DNA of 64,000 nucleotides from the NCBI GenBank assembly GCA_963828705.1, contig CAWHGA010000038.1, forward strand, positions 226,966-290,965. The letters are read 5' to 3'. The notes beneath the pieces were generated by a model. It made no database searches. It was given only the letters and a program-made list of their open reading frames with translations, and had not been told where the DNA came from. Made by a program: the position numbers and the translations under genes. The DNA is from CAWDJT01 sp963828705 (GTDB lineage Bacteria > Desulfobacterota > Syntrophobacteria > Syntrophobacterales > Syntrophobacteraceae). Within the stretch, counting starts at the first letter, position 1; the number at the start of each line of letters is the position of its first letter. Shown here in pieces: positions 19,190 through 28,607 of the stretch.

Positions 19190-19942
19190 TTACAGCCGGG
19201 TGAACTCAGTCAGGGTGATGGCTTGGATGTGGATCTTGGGGTAGCTGGCCTGCAGATGGGCAAGCAGGTCCCGCTGCACCAGCCTCGCCCAGCTCTTTTG
19301 GGAGCTGTCTACCAGATTGTTCGTTTGCATGAAACGATAACAGCTGTCCTGAATCGAGGTCTGCTTTTCCCTAAATTTTTCAATAGCGCTGTCCGACAAG
19401 AAATCGAATTGCAGGTTCATCTCCACAATGTCTTTCTTGGATTCGGACCCCGCAAGCAACATGAACTTGGCTTCGAGCTGATAGTTCGGTACCGGTACTG
19501 GACGGCGGATAAACTGAATGACGGGAATTTGACGATCTTGGCCTTGAAGCTTCATCCAGGCCAGGGCAGGGAGGACCACAAACAGCAACAGGGCAGCACC
19601 GATGGCAGTCCATCTCTTGATGGCAATCTTTCGGTAAATTGGAGTCTTTTGGGGTTCCTTGCCTTCGCTGTTACTGTCCGGCTTGTCGGCTGGTTGTTCA
19701 GTGGTCGCAGAGCTCGGCAGTTCTTCAGCCTTGGGAGCTGCCGGCGGTGGCTTCGGTGCCTTGCCTTCTCTTACTTCGTCCTCAGGCGAGGCGCGCTTGC
19801 TTGATCGTTTGCCGCCCGATGCCTGGTCAGCCTCCAAATTCCCGTCAAGGTCGTGCTCTATACGGTCCAGCATGCTTTCGTCGAAGTTGTCGGCGAATGC
19901 CAGGGTGTCGTCGATAACTTTTTTCTTAACTGTGCGACTCAT
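19190..19942 (-). CDS. FliL-like single-pass membrane protein
   Basis: The product has 250 residues. An acidic, Pro-rich cytoplasmic region of about 110 residues is followed by one membrane helix (WTAIGAALLLFVVLPALAW) and a periplasmic domain. That domain resembles FliL: YQLEAKFMLLAGSESKKDIV, then EMNLQFDFLSDSAIEKFREK and IQDSCYRFM, like the FliL pattern of a beta strand, an acidic helix and an R/K-x-x-I-x-D segment. A true fliL is present at 30604-31077, so this would be a second copy with an unusually long N terminus. It lies between fliA and the coiled-coil protein. A motor or stator accessory role is inferred. Confidence 0.7.
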   Translation of the reverse strand: MSRTVKKKVIDDTLAFADNFDESMLDRIEHDLDGNLEADQASGGKRSSKRASPEDEVREGKAPKPPPAAPKAEELPSSATTEQPADKPDSNSEGKEPQKTPIYRKIAIKRWTAIGAALLLFVVLPALAWMKLQGQDRQIPVIQFIRRPVPVPNYQLEAKFMLLAGSESKKDIVEMNLQFDFLSDSAIEKFREKQTSIQDSCYRFMQTNNLVDSSQKSWARLVQRDLLAHLQASYPKIHIQAITLTEFTRL

Positions 19943-20020
19943 GCTGAACCCTCAAAAGGGAGTCAGGTGGAACTCGCCGCGCTGGATGACCTGCGGCTTG
20001 GGTGCTCCCCGCCACCATAA

Positions 20021-20812
20021 TCATACAAGATCAGGTAAATCTTCCTTTTTCAAATTTCGGGCCAAACGGGTGCGCAGCCGCAAAACGGCTTTGGTGTGCA
20101 GCTGCGAAATGCGGGATTCCGTGTATCCCATGATCGCCCCGATTTCCTTCATGGTCAGTTCGTCGTAGTAATACAGGGAGAGGATGAGCTGTTCGTTTTT
20201 GGGTAAGGTCTCGATGGCTTCGGCCAGTTCATTGCGGAGCTGCTCCCGGTAGACCGCCTGGAATGGTCCATCCCCGGAAGTTGCCAATTGGGCTTCCCCC
20301 TGTCCATCCTGGGTGGCTTCCTGGATCTCCAACGGCATCAAAGAGATGCCTTTGATTTCATCGAGCATGTGGTGATAGCTACTTAGGGAAAGATTGAGTT
20401 CAGCAGCCAGCTCTTCATCAGTGGGGTACCGCCCCAGCTTTTCCAGGAGGGAAGCTGAGGATTTGGTCAGGAGGCTGCTCTTCTGGCGTAACGATCTGGG
20501 TACCCAGTCCATAGCCCGAATCTCATCCAACATGGCTCCTTTGATGCGGATCTTGGCATAGGTGCGAAACTGGATCTGTTGTTCCGGATCGAACTTGTCG
20601 ATGGCGTCCATCAAGCCAATGACGCCGGCATTGAAGAGGTCATCCACCGACACATGGGGTGGGAGACGTGAAGCCAGACGCAGCGCCATATATTTGATGA
20701 GGTCACAATGGCGCAGGATCGTCTCTTCCTTGTCTGCGGGAATAGCCGGCTCCTTACTCCCTTGGACCTGCTTGGTGTACGGATTGTTGGGAAAACGGGC
20801 GCCGACAACCAC
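20021..20812 (-). CDS. fliA: FliA sigma-28 factor
   Basis: FliA directs RNA polymerase to late flagellar promoters. Region 2 reads YMALRLASRLPPHVSVDDLF and GLMDAIDKFDPEQQIQFRTY; region 3 reads RIKGAMLDEIRAMDWVPRSL, the FliA signature; region 4 reads LPKNEQLILSLYYYDELTMK and EIGAIMGYTESRISQLHTKA. It has 263 residues and no frame break. The start is GTG 20812 after AGGAAGG. It is downstream of flhG with a 202-base spacer. FlgM, its antagonist, is encoded at 7181-7611 behind a FliA-type promoter. Confidence 0.97.
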   Translation of the reverse strand: MVVGARFPNNPYTKQVQGSKEPAIPADKEETILRHCDLIKYMALRLASRLPPHVSVDDLFNAGVIGLMDAIDKFDPEQQIQFRTYAKIRIKGAMLDEIRAMDWVPRSLRQKSSLLTKSSASLLEKLGRYPTDEELAAELNLSLSSYHHMLDEIKGISLMPLEIQEATQDGQGEAQLATSGDGPFQAVYREQLRNELAEAIETLPKNEQLILSLYYYDELTMKEIGAIMGYTESRISQLHTKAVLRLRTRLARNLKKEDLPDLV

Positions 20813-21014
20813 TGCGTGGGCCTTCCTGTTTGCATGCCAGCGAATTAGTCTCTTAGTTCCCAGCCCAGGGTATTGCCGATAGATCCCGCGAAGGGGTTTC
20901 GGGACACCTCATGAAAGCATGAAAACCCACCAACACCAAGGAAAATCAGAACCCTGGTGTTCATCAGTGGATCACAACCAACACCTTTCGGTGCCCGCCG
21001 GTACCAGCCAACGC

Positions 21015-21947
21015 TCAAACGTTCAGGAGCCGCTTCCAGAAAAACTGTATGTTCCCTTGATTAAATTGGGGTGGAGGGGTTTTGTCAAGTCTGCTGGCCA
21101 GGCTGGCGAAGGCTTTGCTGGCTGGAGACTGGGGGAAAGCTTCCAGGAGGGGTTTCTGTTGAATGACGGCACGGGGAACATTGGGGTCGCTGGGAATATT
21201 GCCGAGATAGTCGAGAGACAGGCCATCCAGGAAATGGTCGGCGACCTTGCTGATCTGCAGGAAGATGTTCTTGCCGCTGTGGTCATCCTTGACGTTATTG
21301 GTCAAAATCTTAAAATGACGTTCGCCGTGGCGGGTATACAAGACCTTGATGAGCGCATAGGCATCGGTGAGCGAGGTGGGTTCAGCGGTGACAACGACGA
21401 TTTTTTCCTGGGCGGCGACGTTGAAGTAGAGCACCGCGTCAGAAATACCGGCACCCGTGTCGATCAGCAGGATGTCGATCTGGGTTTCCAGCCCATCGAG
21501 CATTTCAAGAAGAATCAGCTTCTGCTCATCGGTCAGGCGTGTCAATTGATGTACGCCGGAGCTTGCAGGCATAACCAGGATATTACCGGGTCCCTTGACC
21601 AGCACTTCATCGAGTTCCCTGCTGCCGTCCAGTACATGGCCAATGTGATATTTGGGGGCCAGCCCCAGCAGGATGTCGACATTGGCCAGCCCCAGGTCCG
21701 CGTCCATGATGAGGACGCGCTTGCCCAGCCGGTCGAAGGCCAGCGCCAGGTTGACCACCACGTTGCTCTTGCCGACGCCTCCCTTGCCGCTGCTGACAGC
21801 CATCACGCGCACTGCGGAATCGACCTTGGGCATCACCACGCCGCCGGTGCTGGCCACATCCCATGCCGTTGGCCCGCCATCGGCCACGCGGCGGAGTCCT
21901 GAGGCCTGATCCGTGCCATCTTGGCGGGTCCCGCTATTCCTTGTCAT
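21015..21947 (-). CDS. flhG: FlhG (FleN/YlxH) MinD-like ATPase controlling flagellar number
   Basis: This ParA/MinD-family ATPase sets flagellar number and antagonises FlhF and FleQ-type regulators. A deviant Walker A motif reads VSSGKGGVGKSNVVVNLALA, Walker A' is MDADLGLANVDILLGL, and Walker B is IDILLIDTGAGIS. The C-terminal part carries a basic, amphipathic tail typical of membrane targeting (QFFWKRLLNV). ATG 21947 overlaps the last 14 bases of flhF (flhF stop at 21934), so translation is probably coupled. The product has 310 residues, with no frame break. Confidence 0.95.
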   Translation of the reverse strand: MTRNSGTRQDGTDQASGLRRVADGGPTAWDVASTGGVVMPKVDSAVRVMAVSSGKGGVGKSNVVVNLALAFDRLGKRVLIMDADLGLANVDILLGLAPKYHIGHVLDGSRELDEVLVKGPGNILVMPASSGVHQLTRLTDEQKLILLEMLDGLETQIDILLIDTGAGISDAVLYFNVAAQEKIVVVTAEPTSLTDAYALIKVLYTRHGERHFKILTNNVKDDHSGKNIFLQISKVADHFLDGLSLDYLGNIPSDPNVPRAVIQQKPLLEAFPQSPASKAFASLASRLDKTPPPQFNQGNIQFFWKRLLNV

Positions 21948-23025
21948 GGCCGCCCTTCTCCGGTGGGAAAAGTATCCCCAGCAACAACTTTCGGCTGGCT
22001 GGTTCGAGGTCTTCCGGCACTCGCTGTCCCGTCCCCACATAGGAGATAGGATGGGGGAACTGCAACAGCTGGTTGATCATGCTTCCAGGGGTGAGTGTCT
22101 CATCGATCTTGGTAAAAATCAAACTGTTGATCTTGAAATCGCGAAAATGCTTGATGGTCTGGCGCAAATCCTCATTCTTGGCCGCGGCGCTGAGCACCAG
22201 AAAATGCTGCAGCCTGGAGCATTCGGTGAAAACCTCCTGTAAATCGGCGACCTGCCGTGGCTGCAGACAGTTTTTCCCCACCGTATCAATCAGGATCACA
22301 TCCATTCGTTGCAGTCGATCGATGGATTCTATCAGTTCAGCGGCGTTTTGCGCCACCAGCAGGGGCAGTTCAAGGATGTCGGCGTAGGTCTGAAGCTGGT
22401 CCAAAGCCCCGATCCGATAGGTGTCTACCGAAATGACTCCGACGCGAAAACGGCGCTGAACCTTGAGATAGGCGGCTAGCTTGGCCAGTGTCGTGGTTTT
22501 CCCCACGCCGGTGGGACCGATGAAGGAGAAGACATCCGGTTTGCTGGGCACGACCTCGCGGAATGGCGTCGCTATGCTGATTTTTTCTAGTAACTGGCGG
22601 CAAAATGCGCTCATGATGCGTTTTTCTCCCGGAGGTGCACCGTTCATCTGGGAAAGAGCTTTTTTCAAGGCGATAAAGGTGTGTTTCTCATCCAGACCGC
22701 GCATGAGCAGATGGTGGAAGACTCTCGCAACGGGTTCCTGGAGCTGCAGTTGCGAGAAATAGTTCTTGGAGGAGATGAGCATGGAGAGCAGGCCCTTGAT
22801 CTCCCGCAGATCTTCCTCCACCTGGAGCTGAGTTTCAGGTGAAGGATTATCCGGAGCGGGCTGTGGGCAGGCAGGTTCCACCGCAGCGGTGATTTCGAAC
22901 AGCGACCGCGTGGGTGTAACCGTGATCCTTCGATTTCCCAGAATGACCGCATCAGGTCCCAGTTCCTTTTTGACCTGTTGCAGTGCGCCTTGAACCGTTG
23001 CTGCCTGGTACGTCCTAATCTGCAT
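21934..23025 (-). CDS. flhF: FlhF SRP-type GTPase for flagellar placement
   Basis: FlhF marks the cell pole for flagellar assembly. The start MQIRTYQAATVQGALQQVKK is the standard N terminus. The G1 loop is GPTGVGKTTTLAKLAAYL, then VISVDTYRIGALDQLQTYA, and G4 is IFTKIDET. The G3 loop reads IDTVGKN where most SRP-family members have DTAGR. It has 363 residues, no frame break. The ATG overlaps the flhA stop by 11 bases and the 3' end overlaps flhG. Confidence 0.95.
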   Translation of the reverse strand: MQIRTYQAATVQGALQQVKKELGPDAVILGNRRITVTPTRSLFEITAAVEPACPQPAPDNPSPETQLQVEEDLREIKGLLSMLISSKNYFSQLQLQEPVARVFHHLLMRGLDEKHTFIALKKALSQMNGAPPGEKRIMSAFCRQLLEKISIATPFREVVPSKPDVFSFIGPTGVGKTTTLAKLAAYLKVQRRFRVGVISVDTYRIGALDQLQTYADILELPLLVAQNAAELIESIDRLQRMDVILIDTVGKNCLQPRQVADLQEVFTECSRLQHFLVLSAAAKNEDLRQTIKHFRDFKINSLIFTKIDETLTPGSMINQLLQFPHPISYVGTGQRVPEDLEPASRKLLLGILFPPEKGGHDKE

Positions 23026-25114
23026 GGTAGCCTATCATCCCCACTGAAATGATTTCCAATGGACTGGTGAGTTCGGTGTGAGCCAGTACCACCACTTCGG
23101 GCAAGAAGCGTTCCAACAGCTTGCGAAGGTGGCGGCGCAACAGCGGCGTGGTCAGAATCATCGGATGGTAACCCAGGTTGAGGACTTTCTTGACCTCATT
23201 GTTGGTATTTTGCACCAGACGCTGGAGGAGACCGGGTTCGAGGGTCAGGAAACTGCCCTGTTCGGTGCGTTGAATCCCCTTGCTGATCCGCTCTTCCAGG
23301 TCCTGCTGGAGGGTCAACACGCAGAGCTTGTTGTCTTCGGTTTCGTAAGGTTTGGTGACCGTCCTGGCGAGCGCCTGTCGGGCATATTCGGTTAGGATAT
23401 CAGCGTCCTTAGTGATCGCGGCATGATCCGCCAGGGTTTCACAAACGGTTTGGAGGTCGCGAATGGAGACCCGTTCCCGAATCAGGTTCTGCAGTACCCG
23501 CTGAATACTTCCAAGGGGCAGCAGGTGCGGCACCAGTTCTTCGACCAGCTTGGGCTGGAATTCGGCCAGGCCGTCCATCAATTGCTGCACGGTCTGGCGG
23601 CTCATTAGTTCATCGGCATAGCGTTTGAACAGCTCTGTCAGGTGGGTTGCCACTACGGTGGACAGGTCGATGATGGTGTAGCCCGCCCGCGAAGCTTCCT
23701 GTTGTTTGCCTTCGCCAACCCAGATGGCCGGCAGGCCGAAAGCAGGATCCTTGGCGGGGATACCTTCGACCTCACGGGTGATTTCACCTGGCGCCAGCGC
23801 CAGGTAGTGGCCTAACACCAGTTCCCCGCGGCCCACCGAATTTCCTTTCAGGAGCAGCCGGTATTCCGACGGTTTCAACTGCAGGTTGTCACGCACGTGC
23901 AACGCCGGAATGATGATCCCATACTCGAGCGCCAATTGCTGTCGAATAGCCTTGATCCGGCCCAGCAGGTCACCCTTCTGGGCTTCGTCAACCAGCGGAA
24001 TAAGCCCATAGCCCACTTCCAGTTCGAGGGTGTCCAGAGGCGGGGGAAGCTCGCTGGGTGGCGTCGGCCGCTCAGCTGCTGATGGTGCCACTTCGATGAG
24101 TTCCCTCTTTTCACCGGCCTGTCGTTTGCTCAAATAGTAGCCGCCTGCTGCCAACCCAGTGCCGACGAGCATAAATGGTAGGGCCGGGAACCCAGGCAGC
24201 AGGCCTAGAAGAAACAGCATGCCGGATACGATCATAAGTGGCCGAGGCTTCGATGCAAACTGCGTGGCGAAGGTCAATCCCATACCCATTTCGGTAGCGG
24301 TGCGGCTGACTAGGATGCCCGCCGCCGTCGAAATGACCAGGGCCGGGATTTGCGCCACCAGACCTTCACCCACGGTGAGCAGTGTGTAGTTCTGCAGGGC
24401 CTGCACCAGGGGCATGCCGTTCTGAAGAACGCCGATGGCCAACCCCCCCAGGATGTTGATCAGGGTGATGAGGATGCTGGCCATGGCATCGCCTCGCACG
24501 AACTTGCTGGCGCCATCCATGGTACCATAAAAGTCGGCTTCTTTGGTGATCTCGCTGCGGCGCCGCACCGCATCCCGCTCATCGATCAAACCTGCGTTCA
24601 GATCGGCATCTATGCTCATCTGTTTGCCGGGCATGCCATCCAGGGTGAAGCGCGCAGCCACTTCAGAGATGCGTTCAGTACCCTTGGTGATGACAATGAA
24701 GTTGACGATGATCAGGATGATAAAGATCACCAGCCCCACCACGTAATTGCCACCCACGACGAAATAGCCGAAAGCATGAATGACTCGCCCGGCAGCGGTG
24801 GTGCCTTCATGCCCATGGAGCAGGATCAGGCGGGTGCTGGCAACGTTGAGTGAGAGTCGAAACAGGGTGGTGACCAGCAATAGGGTAGGGAAGATGGAGA
24901 AATCCAGGGGTTTGAGGCTGTAGATGGCGGTGAGCAGGGTCACCAGACCGAAGGTAATGTTGATCACCAGCAGAAGGTCCATGGCGAAGCTGGGGAGCGG
25001 CAGCAGCATGACGGTCATGATGATCACTACGCCGATGCCCATCAGCGCGTCACTGTCGGTAACGGCTTTCAATCGTTGGATGAAGGGGATTGGGACGGTG
25101 GGCGCTGCTTCCAT
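23015..25114 (-). CDS. flhA: FlhA export gate protein
   Basis: FlhA is the large inner-membrane component of the flagellar type III export gate. It has 699 residues and is intact. Eight membrane helices occupy the N-terminal half, with the FHIPEP signature region RFTLDGMPGKQMSIDADLNA and the cytoplasmic loop GLIDERDAVRRRSEI. The C-terminal cytoplasmic part includes PAIWVGEGKQQEASRAGYTI and ETLADHAAITKDADILTEYA. ATG 25114 follows AAAGAGGACAT. It is coupled with flhF at the 3' end. This long unbroken frame contrasts with the many broken genes elsewhere in the window. Confidence 0.98.
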   Translation of the reverse strand: MEAAPTVPIPFIQRLKAVTDSDALMGIGVVIIMTVMLLPLPSFAMDLLLVINITFGLVTLLTAIYSLKPLDFSIFPTLLLVTTLFRLSLNVASTRLILLHGHEGTTAAGRVIHAFGYFVVGGNYVVGLVIFIILIIVNFIVITKGTERISEVAARFTLDGMPGKQMSIDADLNAGLIDERDAVRRRSEITKEADFYGTMDGASKFVRGDAMASILITLINILGGLAIGVLQNGMPLVQALQNYTLLTVGEGLVAQIPALVISTAAGILVSRTATEMGMGLTFATQFASKPRPLMIVSGMLFLLGLLPGFPALPFMLVGTGLAAGGYYLSKRQAGEKRELIEVAPSAAERPTPPSELPPPLDTLELEVGYGLIPLVDEAQKGDLLGRIKAIRQQLALEYGIIIPALHVRDNLQLKPSEYRLLLKGNSVGRGELVLGHYLALAPGEITREVEGIPAKDPAFGLPAIWVGEGKQQEASRAGYTIIDLSTVVATHLTELFKRYADELMSRQTVQQLMDGLAEFQPKLVEELVPHLLPLGSIQRVLQNLIRERVSIRDLQTVCETLADHAAITKDADILTEYARQALARTVTKPYETEDNKLCVLTLQQDLEERISKGIQRTEQGSFLTLEPGLLQRLVQNTNNEVKKVLNLGYHPMILTTPLLRRHLRKLLERFLPEVVVLAHTELTSPLEIISVGMIGYHAD

Positions 25115-25141
25115 TATGTCCTCTTTAATGAATGTCCTGCG

Positions 25142-26203
25142 CTAGGTTCGTGCTTCCCGTTGCTGGTAGACAAAGGCCAGAACCTTGGCGACTGCTCGGT
25201 ACAGTGTCAAGGGGATCTGTCCTTCCAGTTCAACCTGCTTATACAAGGCGCGTGCCAGTGGAGGGTTGGAAACCACGGGCACCTGATGTTTGCGAGCCAC
25301 CTGAATGATGCGCTGGGCAATCAGGTTCTGTCCCTTGGCCAATACCATGGGGGCTTCCAGGTCTTTGTGGTAGCGTAGGGCCACCGCATAGTGGGTCGGG
25401 TTGGTTATGACCACCGTGGCCTTCGGGACCTTGGCCATCATCCGGCGCCGAGCCATGGCCCGCTGCAGGGAGCGGATCCTGGCCTTGATTTGCGGGTTGC
25501 CTTCGCTCTGTTTGTTTTCTTCCTTGACCTCGTGCTTGGTCATCATCAGGTCCCGAGTGTACTGCCAACGCTGATAGCCGTAATCGACGATACTCAGTGC
25601 CAGCATGGCCAGTCCGGCCTGGAGCAGGATCTTCAGTGCCAGGTCGCCCAGGATCGCAATCGTGTCCACGATGGGGGTCTCGATCAGCGGCAGAAATCGA
25701 GCCTGTTCGTCTCTGATGATCAAATAGACAATGTAAAGGATGATGAACATCTTCAGGAGCGACTTGACGAGTTCGACCAGGGACCGCGGTGAGAATAGGT
25801 TCTTGATCCCCTTCAATGGGTTCAGATTGGTCAGTTTGGGGGTGATGGCCTCCCAAGCGAGCATGAAGCCCCCAATTTGAATGATCTCGGTGGTGAGCGC
25901 CAAAGCCATAATGACCAAGGCCACTGGAGCGATCATCACGAAGAAATGTGCGGCCAATTGCATGAACAAGGTCTGCGAGAGGGCGCCATCCTGTGCTAGA
26001 GAAAAGCCGTGACCCCAAAGTTCCTGGGTGAGCGACTCCATATGGCGATAGATCAATCGCGACGCGGAATGGAGCGCCAAGGATCCGCCAATACAGGTCA
26101 CCGCCACGCCCAATTCACGGCTCTTGGCAACCTTGCCCTTTCGGCGGGTGTCCCTGATCCGTTTTCCGGTCGGTTTTTCGGACTTGTCGCCCGCAGCAGC
26201 CAT
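25142..26203 (-). CDS. flhB: FlhB export gate switch protein
   Basis: FlhB switches export from hook to filament substrates. It has 353 residues and four membrane helices. The autocleavage motif NPTH is present in VVITNPTHYAVALRYHKDLE. The N terminus GDKSEKPTGKRIRDTRRKGK and the downstream LARALYKQVELEGQIP are family hallmarks. ATG 26203 gives MAAAGDKSEKPT. It is 27 bases upstream of flhA and 124 bases downstream of fliR. Confidence 0.98.
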   Translation of the reverse strand: MAAAGDKSEKPTGKRIRDTRRKGKVAKSRELGVAVTCIGGSLALHSASRLIYRHMESLTQELWGHGFSLAQDGALSQTLFMQLAAHFFVMIAPVALVIMALALTTEIIQIGGFMLAWEAITPKLTNLNPLKGIKNLFSPRSLVELVKSLLKMFIILYIVYLIIRDEQARFLPLIETPIVDTIAILGDLALKILLQAGLAMLALSIVDYGYQRWQYTRDLMMTKHEVKEENKQSEGNPQIKARIRSLQRAMARRRMMAKVPKATVVITNPTHYAVALRYHKDLEAPMVLAKGQNLIAQRIIQVARKHQVPVVSNPPLARALYKQVELEGQIPLTLYRAVAKVLAFVYQQREART

Positions 26204-26326
26204 AGCGATTCTCAGCTCTGTTGCATGTCAGTAATCACGACGATCGTCAAAGTTTTGTCTCAGCCAGTACGACTCCATCTGAGGATATGCCTGGGTAATC
26301 GTTTCGACATTCCTTCAAATAGACCC

Positions 26327-27166
26327 TCATGGGGTCGGCGTGATCCCGGCAAGGGTTTGGATGAGCCCACAGGCCTGAATGAAAAGCCGCTTCATTATGG
26401 TTCCCCAAAAGGGCATGCAGAGCATGGCAAAAAACAGCCCCAGGGCAATGGTGAGAGGGAAACTGGTAACCAGGACATTGATCCGAGGAGCGAATTTGGC
26501 GAGCACGCCGAAACCGACCTGGGTGAGCAACAGGACCACCGTCACCGGGGCCGCTAGCTTGAGGGCGACGACAAATATTTGGCCGGAAACCAACACCAAC
26601 TTGCCTATGGTCGTGGGTTCCAGGGTGAAAGTGCCCACTGGCAGTGTGAGAAAGCTGTCCACGATAGTCTTCAACAACAGATGGTGAAGGTTGAGTTGAA
26701 ACAGGAGAAGAACCGCCATCATTTGCAGCAGGTTGTTGAGGATGGTGTTTTGGCCGCTGCCCTGCGGGTCAACCACCTGGGCGAAGGACAGGCCGGTCAT
26801 GTAGCTCATCATCTGCGCAGCCAGGTCAAAGGCGGCTAGAACCACCACCAGAGCAAATGCCAGCACCATACCCAGCAGGACTTCAGTGGCCACTGTCCAG
26901 AGTAATGTGCCGGGATACAAATCCATCGGCGGCAACCGATCCATAAGCAAAGGGTGGATCATGGCTGCCATGGCCAGCGCCACGCAGGTCTTGATGCCAA
27001 AAGGGACACGATTGTTGCTCAGAGGGGGAAACATGAACAGCACTACACTTAGACGCAACAGGACCGCCATGAAGGTGGCGATCTGCCCGGTGTGAAGGTG
27101 GAGACTCAAGGTGGTAGCAGGATTCAAGGCTCTCTCAATGCGTTCTGAAACCGCCCCAAGATTCAA
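26327..27166 (-). CDS. fliR: FliR export gate protein
   Basis: FliR is an inner-membrane part of the FliP5-Q4-R1 export gate. It has 279 residues and about six membrane helices (VLLRLSVVLFMFPPLSNNRV, AFALVVVLAAFDLAAQMMSY), with the conserved GLSFAQVVDPQGSGQ segment. The start is probably TTG 27166, two bases after the fliQ stop; no ATG occurs before the first membrane helix. The product is intact. It follows fliP and fliQ in canonical order. Confidence 0.96.
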   Translation of the reverse strand: MNLGAVSERIERALNPATTLSLHLHTGQIATFMAVLLRLSVVLFMFPPLSNNRVPFGIKTCVALAMAAMIHPLLMDRLPPMDLYPGTLLWTVATEVLLGMVLAFALVVVLAAFDLAAQMMSYMTGLSFAQVVDPQGSGQNTILNNLLQMMAVLLLFQLNLHHLLLKTIVDSFLTLPVGTFTLEPTTIGKLVLVSGQIFVVALKLAAPVTVVLLLTQVGFGVLAKFAPRINVLVTSFPLTIALGLFFAMLCMPFWGTIMKRLFIQACGLIQTLAGITPTP

Positions 27167-27168
27167 AC

Positions 27169-27438
27169 TCAGCGAATCCAGAAGGGAATGTTTACCAGGA
27201 CTTCCCGAGTGAAACCTACCAGTCGCTCCATCATCCAGGGGCCGAAAAGCAGAAGCGAAAGGAAGGTCACCACGATCTTGGGAACAAAAGTGATGGTCAT
27301 TTCCTGAATCTGAGTGACGGATTGGAAGATGCTGATCATCACCCCAACGATCAGGCTGACCAATAGCGTGGGGAGGCTCACCATAAGCATGGTCTCCAGC
27401 GCCTGACGAGCAAAACCGATAATAAATTCTTCAGTCAT
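27169..27438 (-). CDS. fliQ: FliQ export gate protein
   Basis: This is a small inner-membrane protein of the export gate, with 89 residues and two membrane helices. Marks are MTEEFIIGFARQALETMLM, LLVSLIVGVMISIFQSVTQI and QEMTITFVPKIVVTFL. The length is exactly typical. It starts 8 bases after fliP, with a ribosome site GAGG upstream, and stops two bases before the fliR start. Confidence 0.97.
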   Translation of the reverse strand: MTEEFIIGFARQALETMLMVSLPTLLVSLIVGVMISIFQSVTQIQEMTITFVPKIVVTFLSLLLFGPWMMERLVGFTREVLVNIPFWIR

Positions 27439-27445
27439 AGAAGCC

Positions 27446-28216
27446 TCACCGGAAACTCTTCACGAGCGAGTCAATCAGCAGATTCCAGCCGTCCACCAGC
27501 ACGAACAGCATGAGTTTGAATGGCAACGATATCACCACGGGTGGGAGCATCATCATGCCCATGGACAGCAGAATGCTGGACACCACCATATCGAGAATGA
27601 TGAAGGGGATGTAGAGTACGAACCCGATCTGAAAAGCGGTCTTGAGTTCACTGATGGCAAAGGCCGGGATAATGCTGGTCAAGGCCAGAGCGTCAGCGTT
27701 CTGAGGTTTCTGTTCCTGGCCCATGGCCACAAACAGTGCCAGGTCCTTCTTGCGGGTGTGTTTCAGCATAAAATCTCGCATCGGCTTAGTGGCCCGCGTC
27801 AGAAACTCGTCGCCGCCAATCTCATGACGCTGATAAGGAACCAGCGCTTCCGTCTGAATCCTCTGCCAGACCGGCTGCATGATAAAGAACGTGAGAAAAA
27901 GGGCGAGGCCGACGATAACCTGGTTGGGCGGTGATTGTTGTACCCCCATCGCATGCCTGAGGAATGAGAGCACTATGGCCAGGCGTGTGAAACTGGTGGT
28001 GAGGATCAAAATGCTGGGCACCAGGGCGAGGACCGTGAGTACGAACACGATCTGCAGGACTCCGGCGACCTGTTGAGGCGCCTGGGGGTCATCGAGGTGA
28101 AACTGCACCCCAGGAAGCGTCACTTCGGCGGCATGACCGATCACCGGCAGAAGAAGCAAGGCGCCGGCTACCAGGAAGGCCGTCCTATTGGTTTTTAACT
28201 TGACCAGGTCTCGCAT
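27446..28216 (-). CDS. fliP: FliP export gate protein
   Basis: FliP is the main ring component of the export gate. It has 256 residues, with a cleavable signal (TAFLVAGALLLLPVIGHAAE). Marks are ILTTSFTRLAIVLSFLRHAM, QSPPNQVIVGLALFLTFFIM, IIPAFAISELKTAFQIGFVL and the end VLVDGWNLLIDSLVKSFR. The family's SF-LR-A-G-x-Q-QSPPN block is perfect. It is preceded by a 390-base spacer after fliO. Confidence 0.98.
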   Translation of the reverse strand: MRDLVKLKTNRTAFLVAGALLLLPVIGHAAEVTLPGVQFHLDDPQAPQQVAGVLQIVFVLTVLALVPSILILTTSFTRLAIVLSFLRHAMGVQQSPPNQVIVGLALFLTFFIMQPVWQRIQTEALVPYQRHEIGGDEFLTRATKPMRDFMLKHTRKKDLALFVAMGQEQKPQNADALALTSIIPAFAISELKTAFQIGFVLYIPFIILDMVVSSILLSMGMMMLPPVVISLPFKLMLFVLVDGWNLLIDSLVKSFR

Positions 28217-28607
28217 GAGCTACTCCGATAATCGGTTTTTCCTTGCAGTTTGTTGCTCCATAATTCCCAGCTGGATAGCCCCCCAATGTGGCCAAAACAA
28301 TGCTGTTCAGACTGAAGTTGATCGTCATTCCCGCGCCGAAATGCCTCGCTTCCGTGAGCGTGTCGAGCGCGGGTTCATGAGGTGGGAGTTGTTTCGATCC
28401 AGGTAATAGCAAAAGGGGGGCCAGGGGAAAAACCGGTGGGAGGCGCAAGACCTAAGTGCATCTCTGGCCGTGGGTGGCCTGGCTGCAACCAGTGTGAGAA
28501 ACCCGTCTGATTGAGGCCAATCGTGTCAGCCACCGCCGCGAGACTTACAAGGTCATATAAGCAACGTTCTCTTAGGGTCTTGGTGAGGGGGCTATCTTTG
28601 ATACGTT
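28217..28607. other. Spacer between fliO and fliP
   Basis: About 390 bases inside the fliO-fliP interval, which is usually tight. No conserved coding sequence is seen in any frame. A small palindrome CCGATAATCGG lies near 28227-28237. No sigma-54 GG-N10-GC element was found. It may be a relic insertion or hold an internal promoter. Confidence 0.35.
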
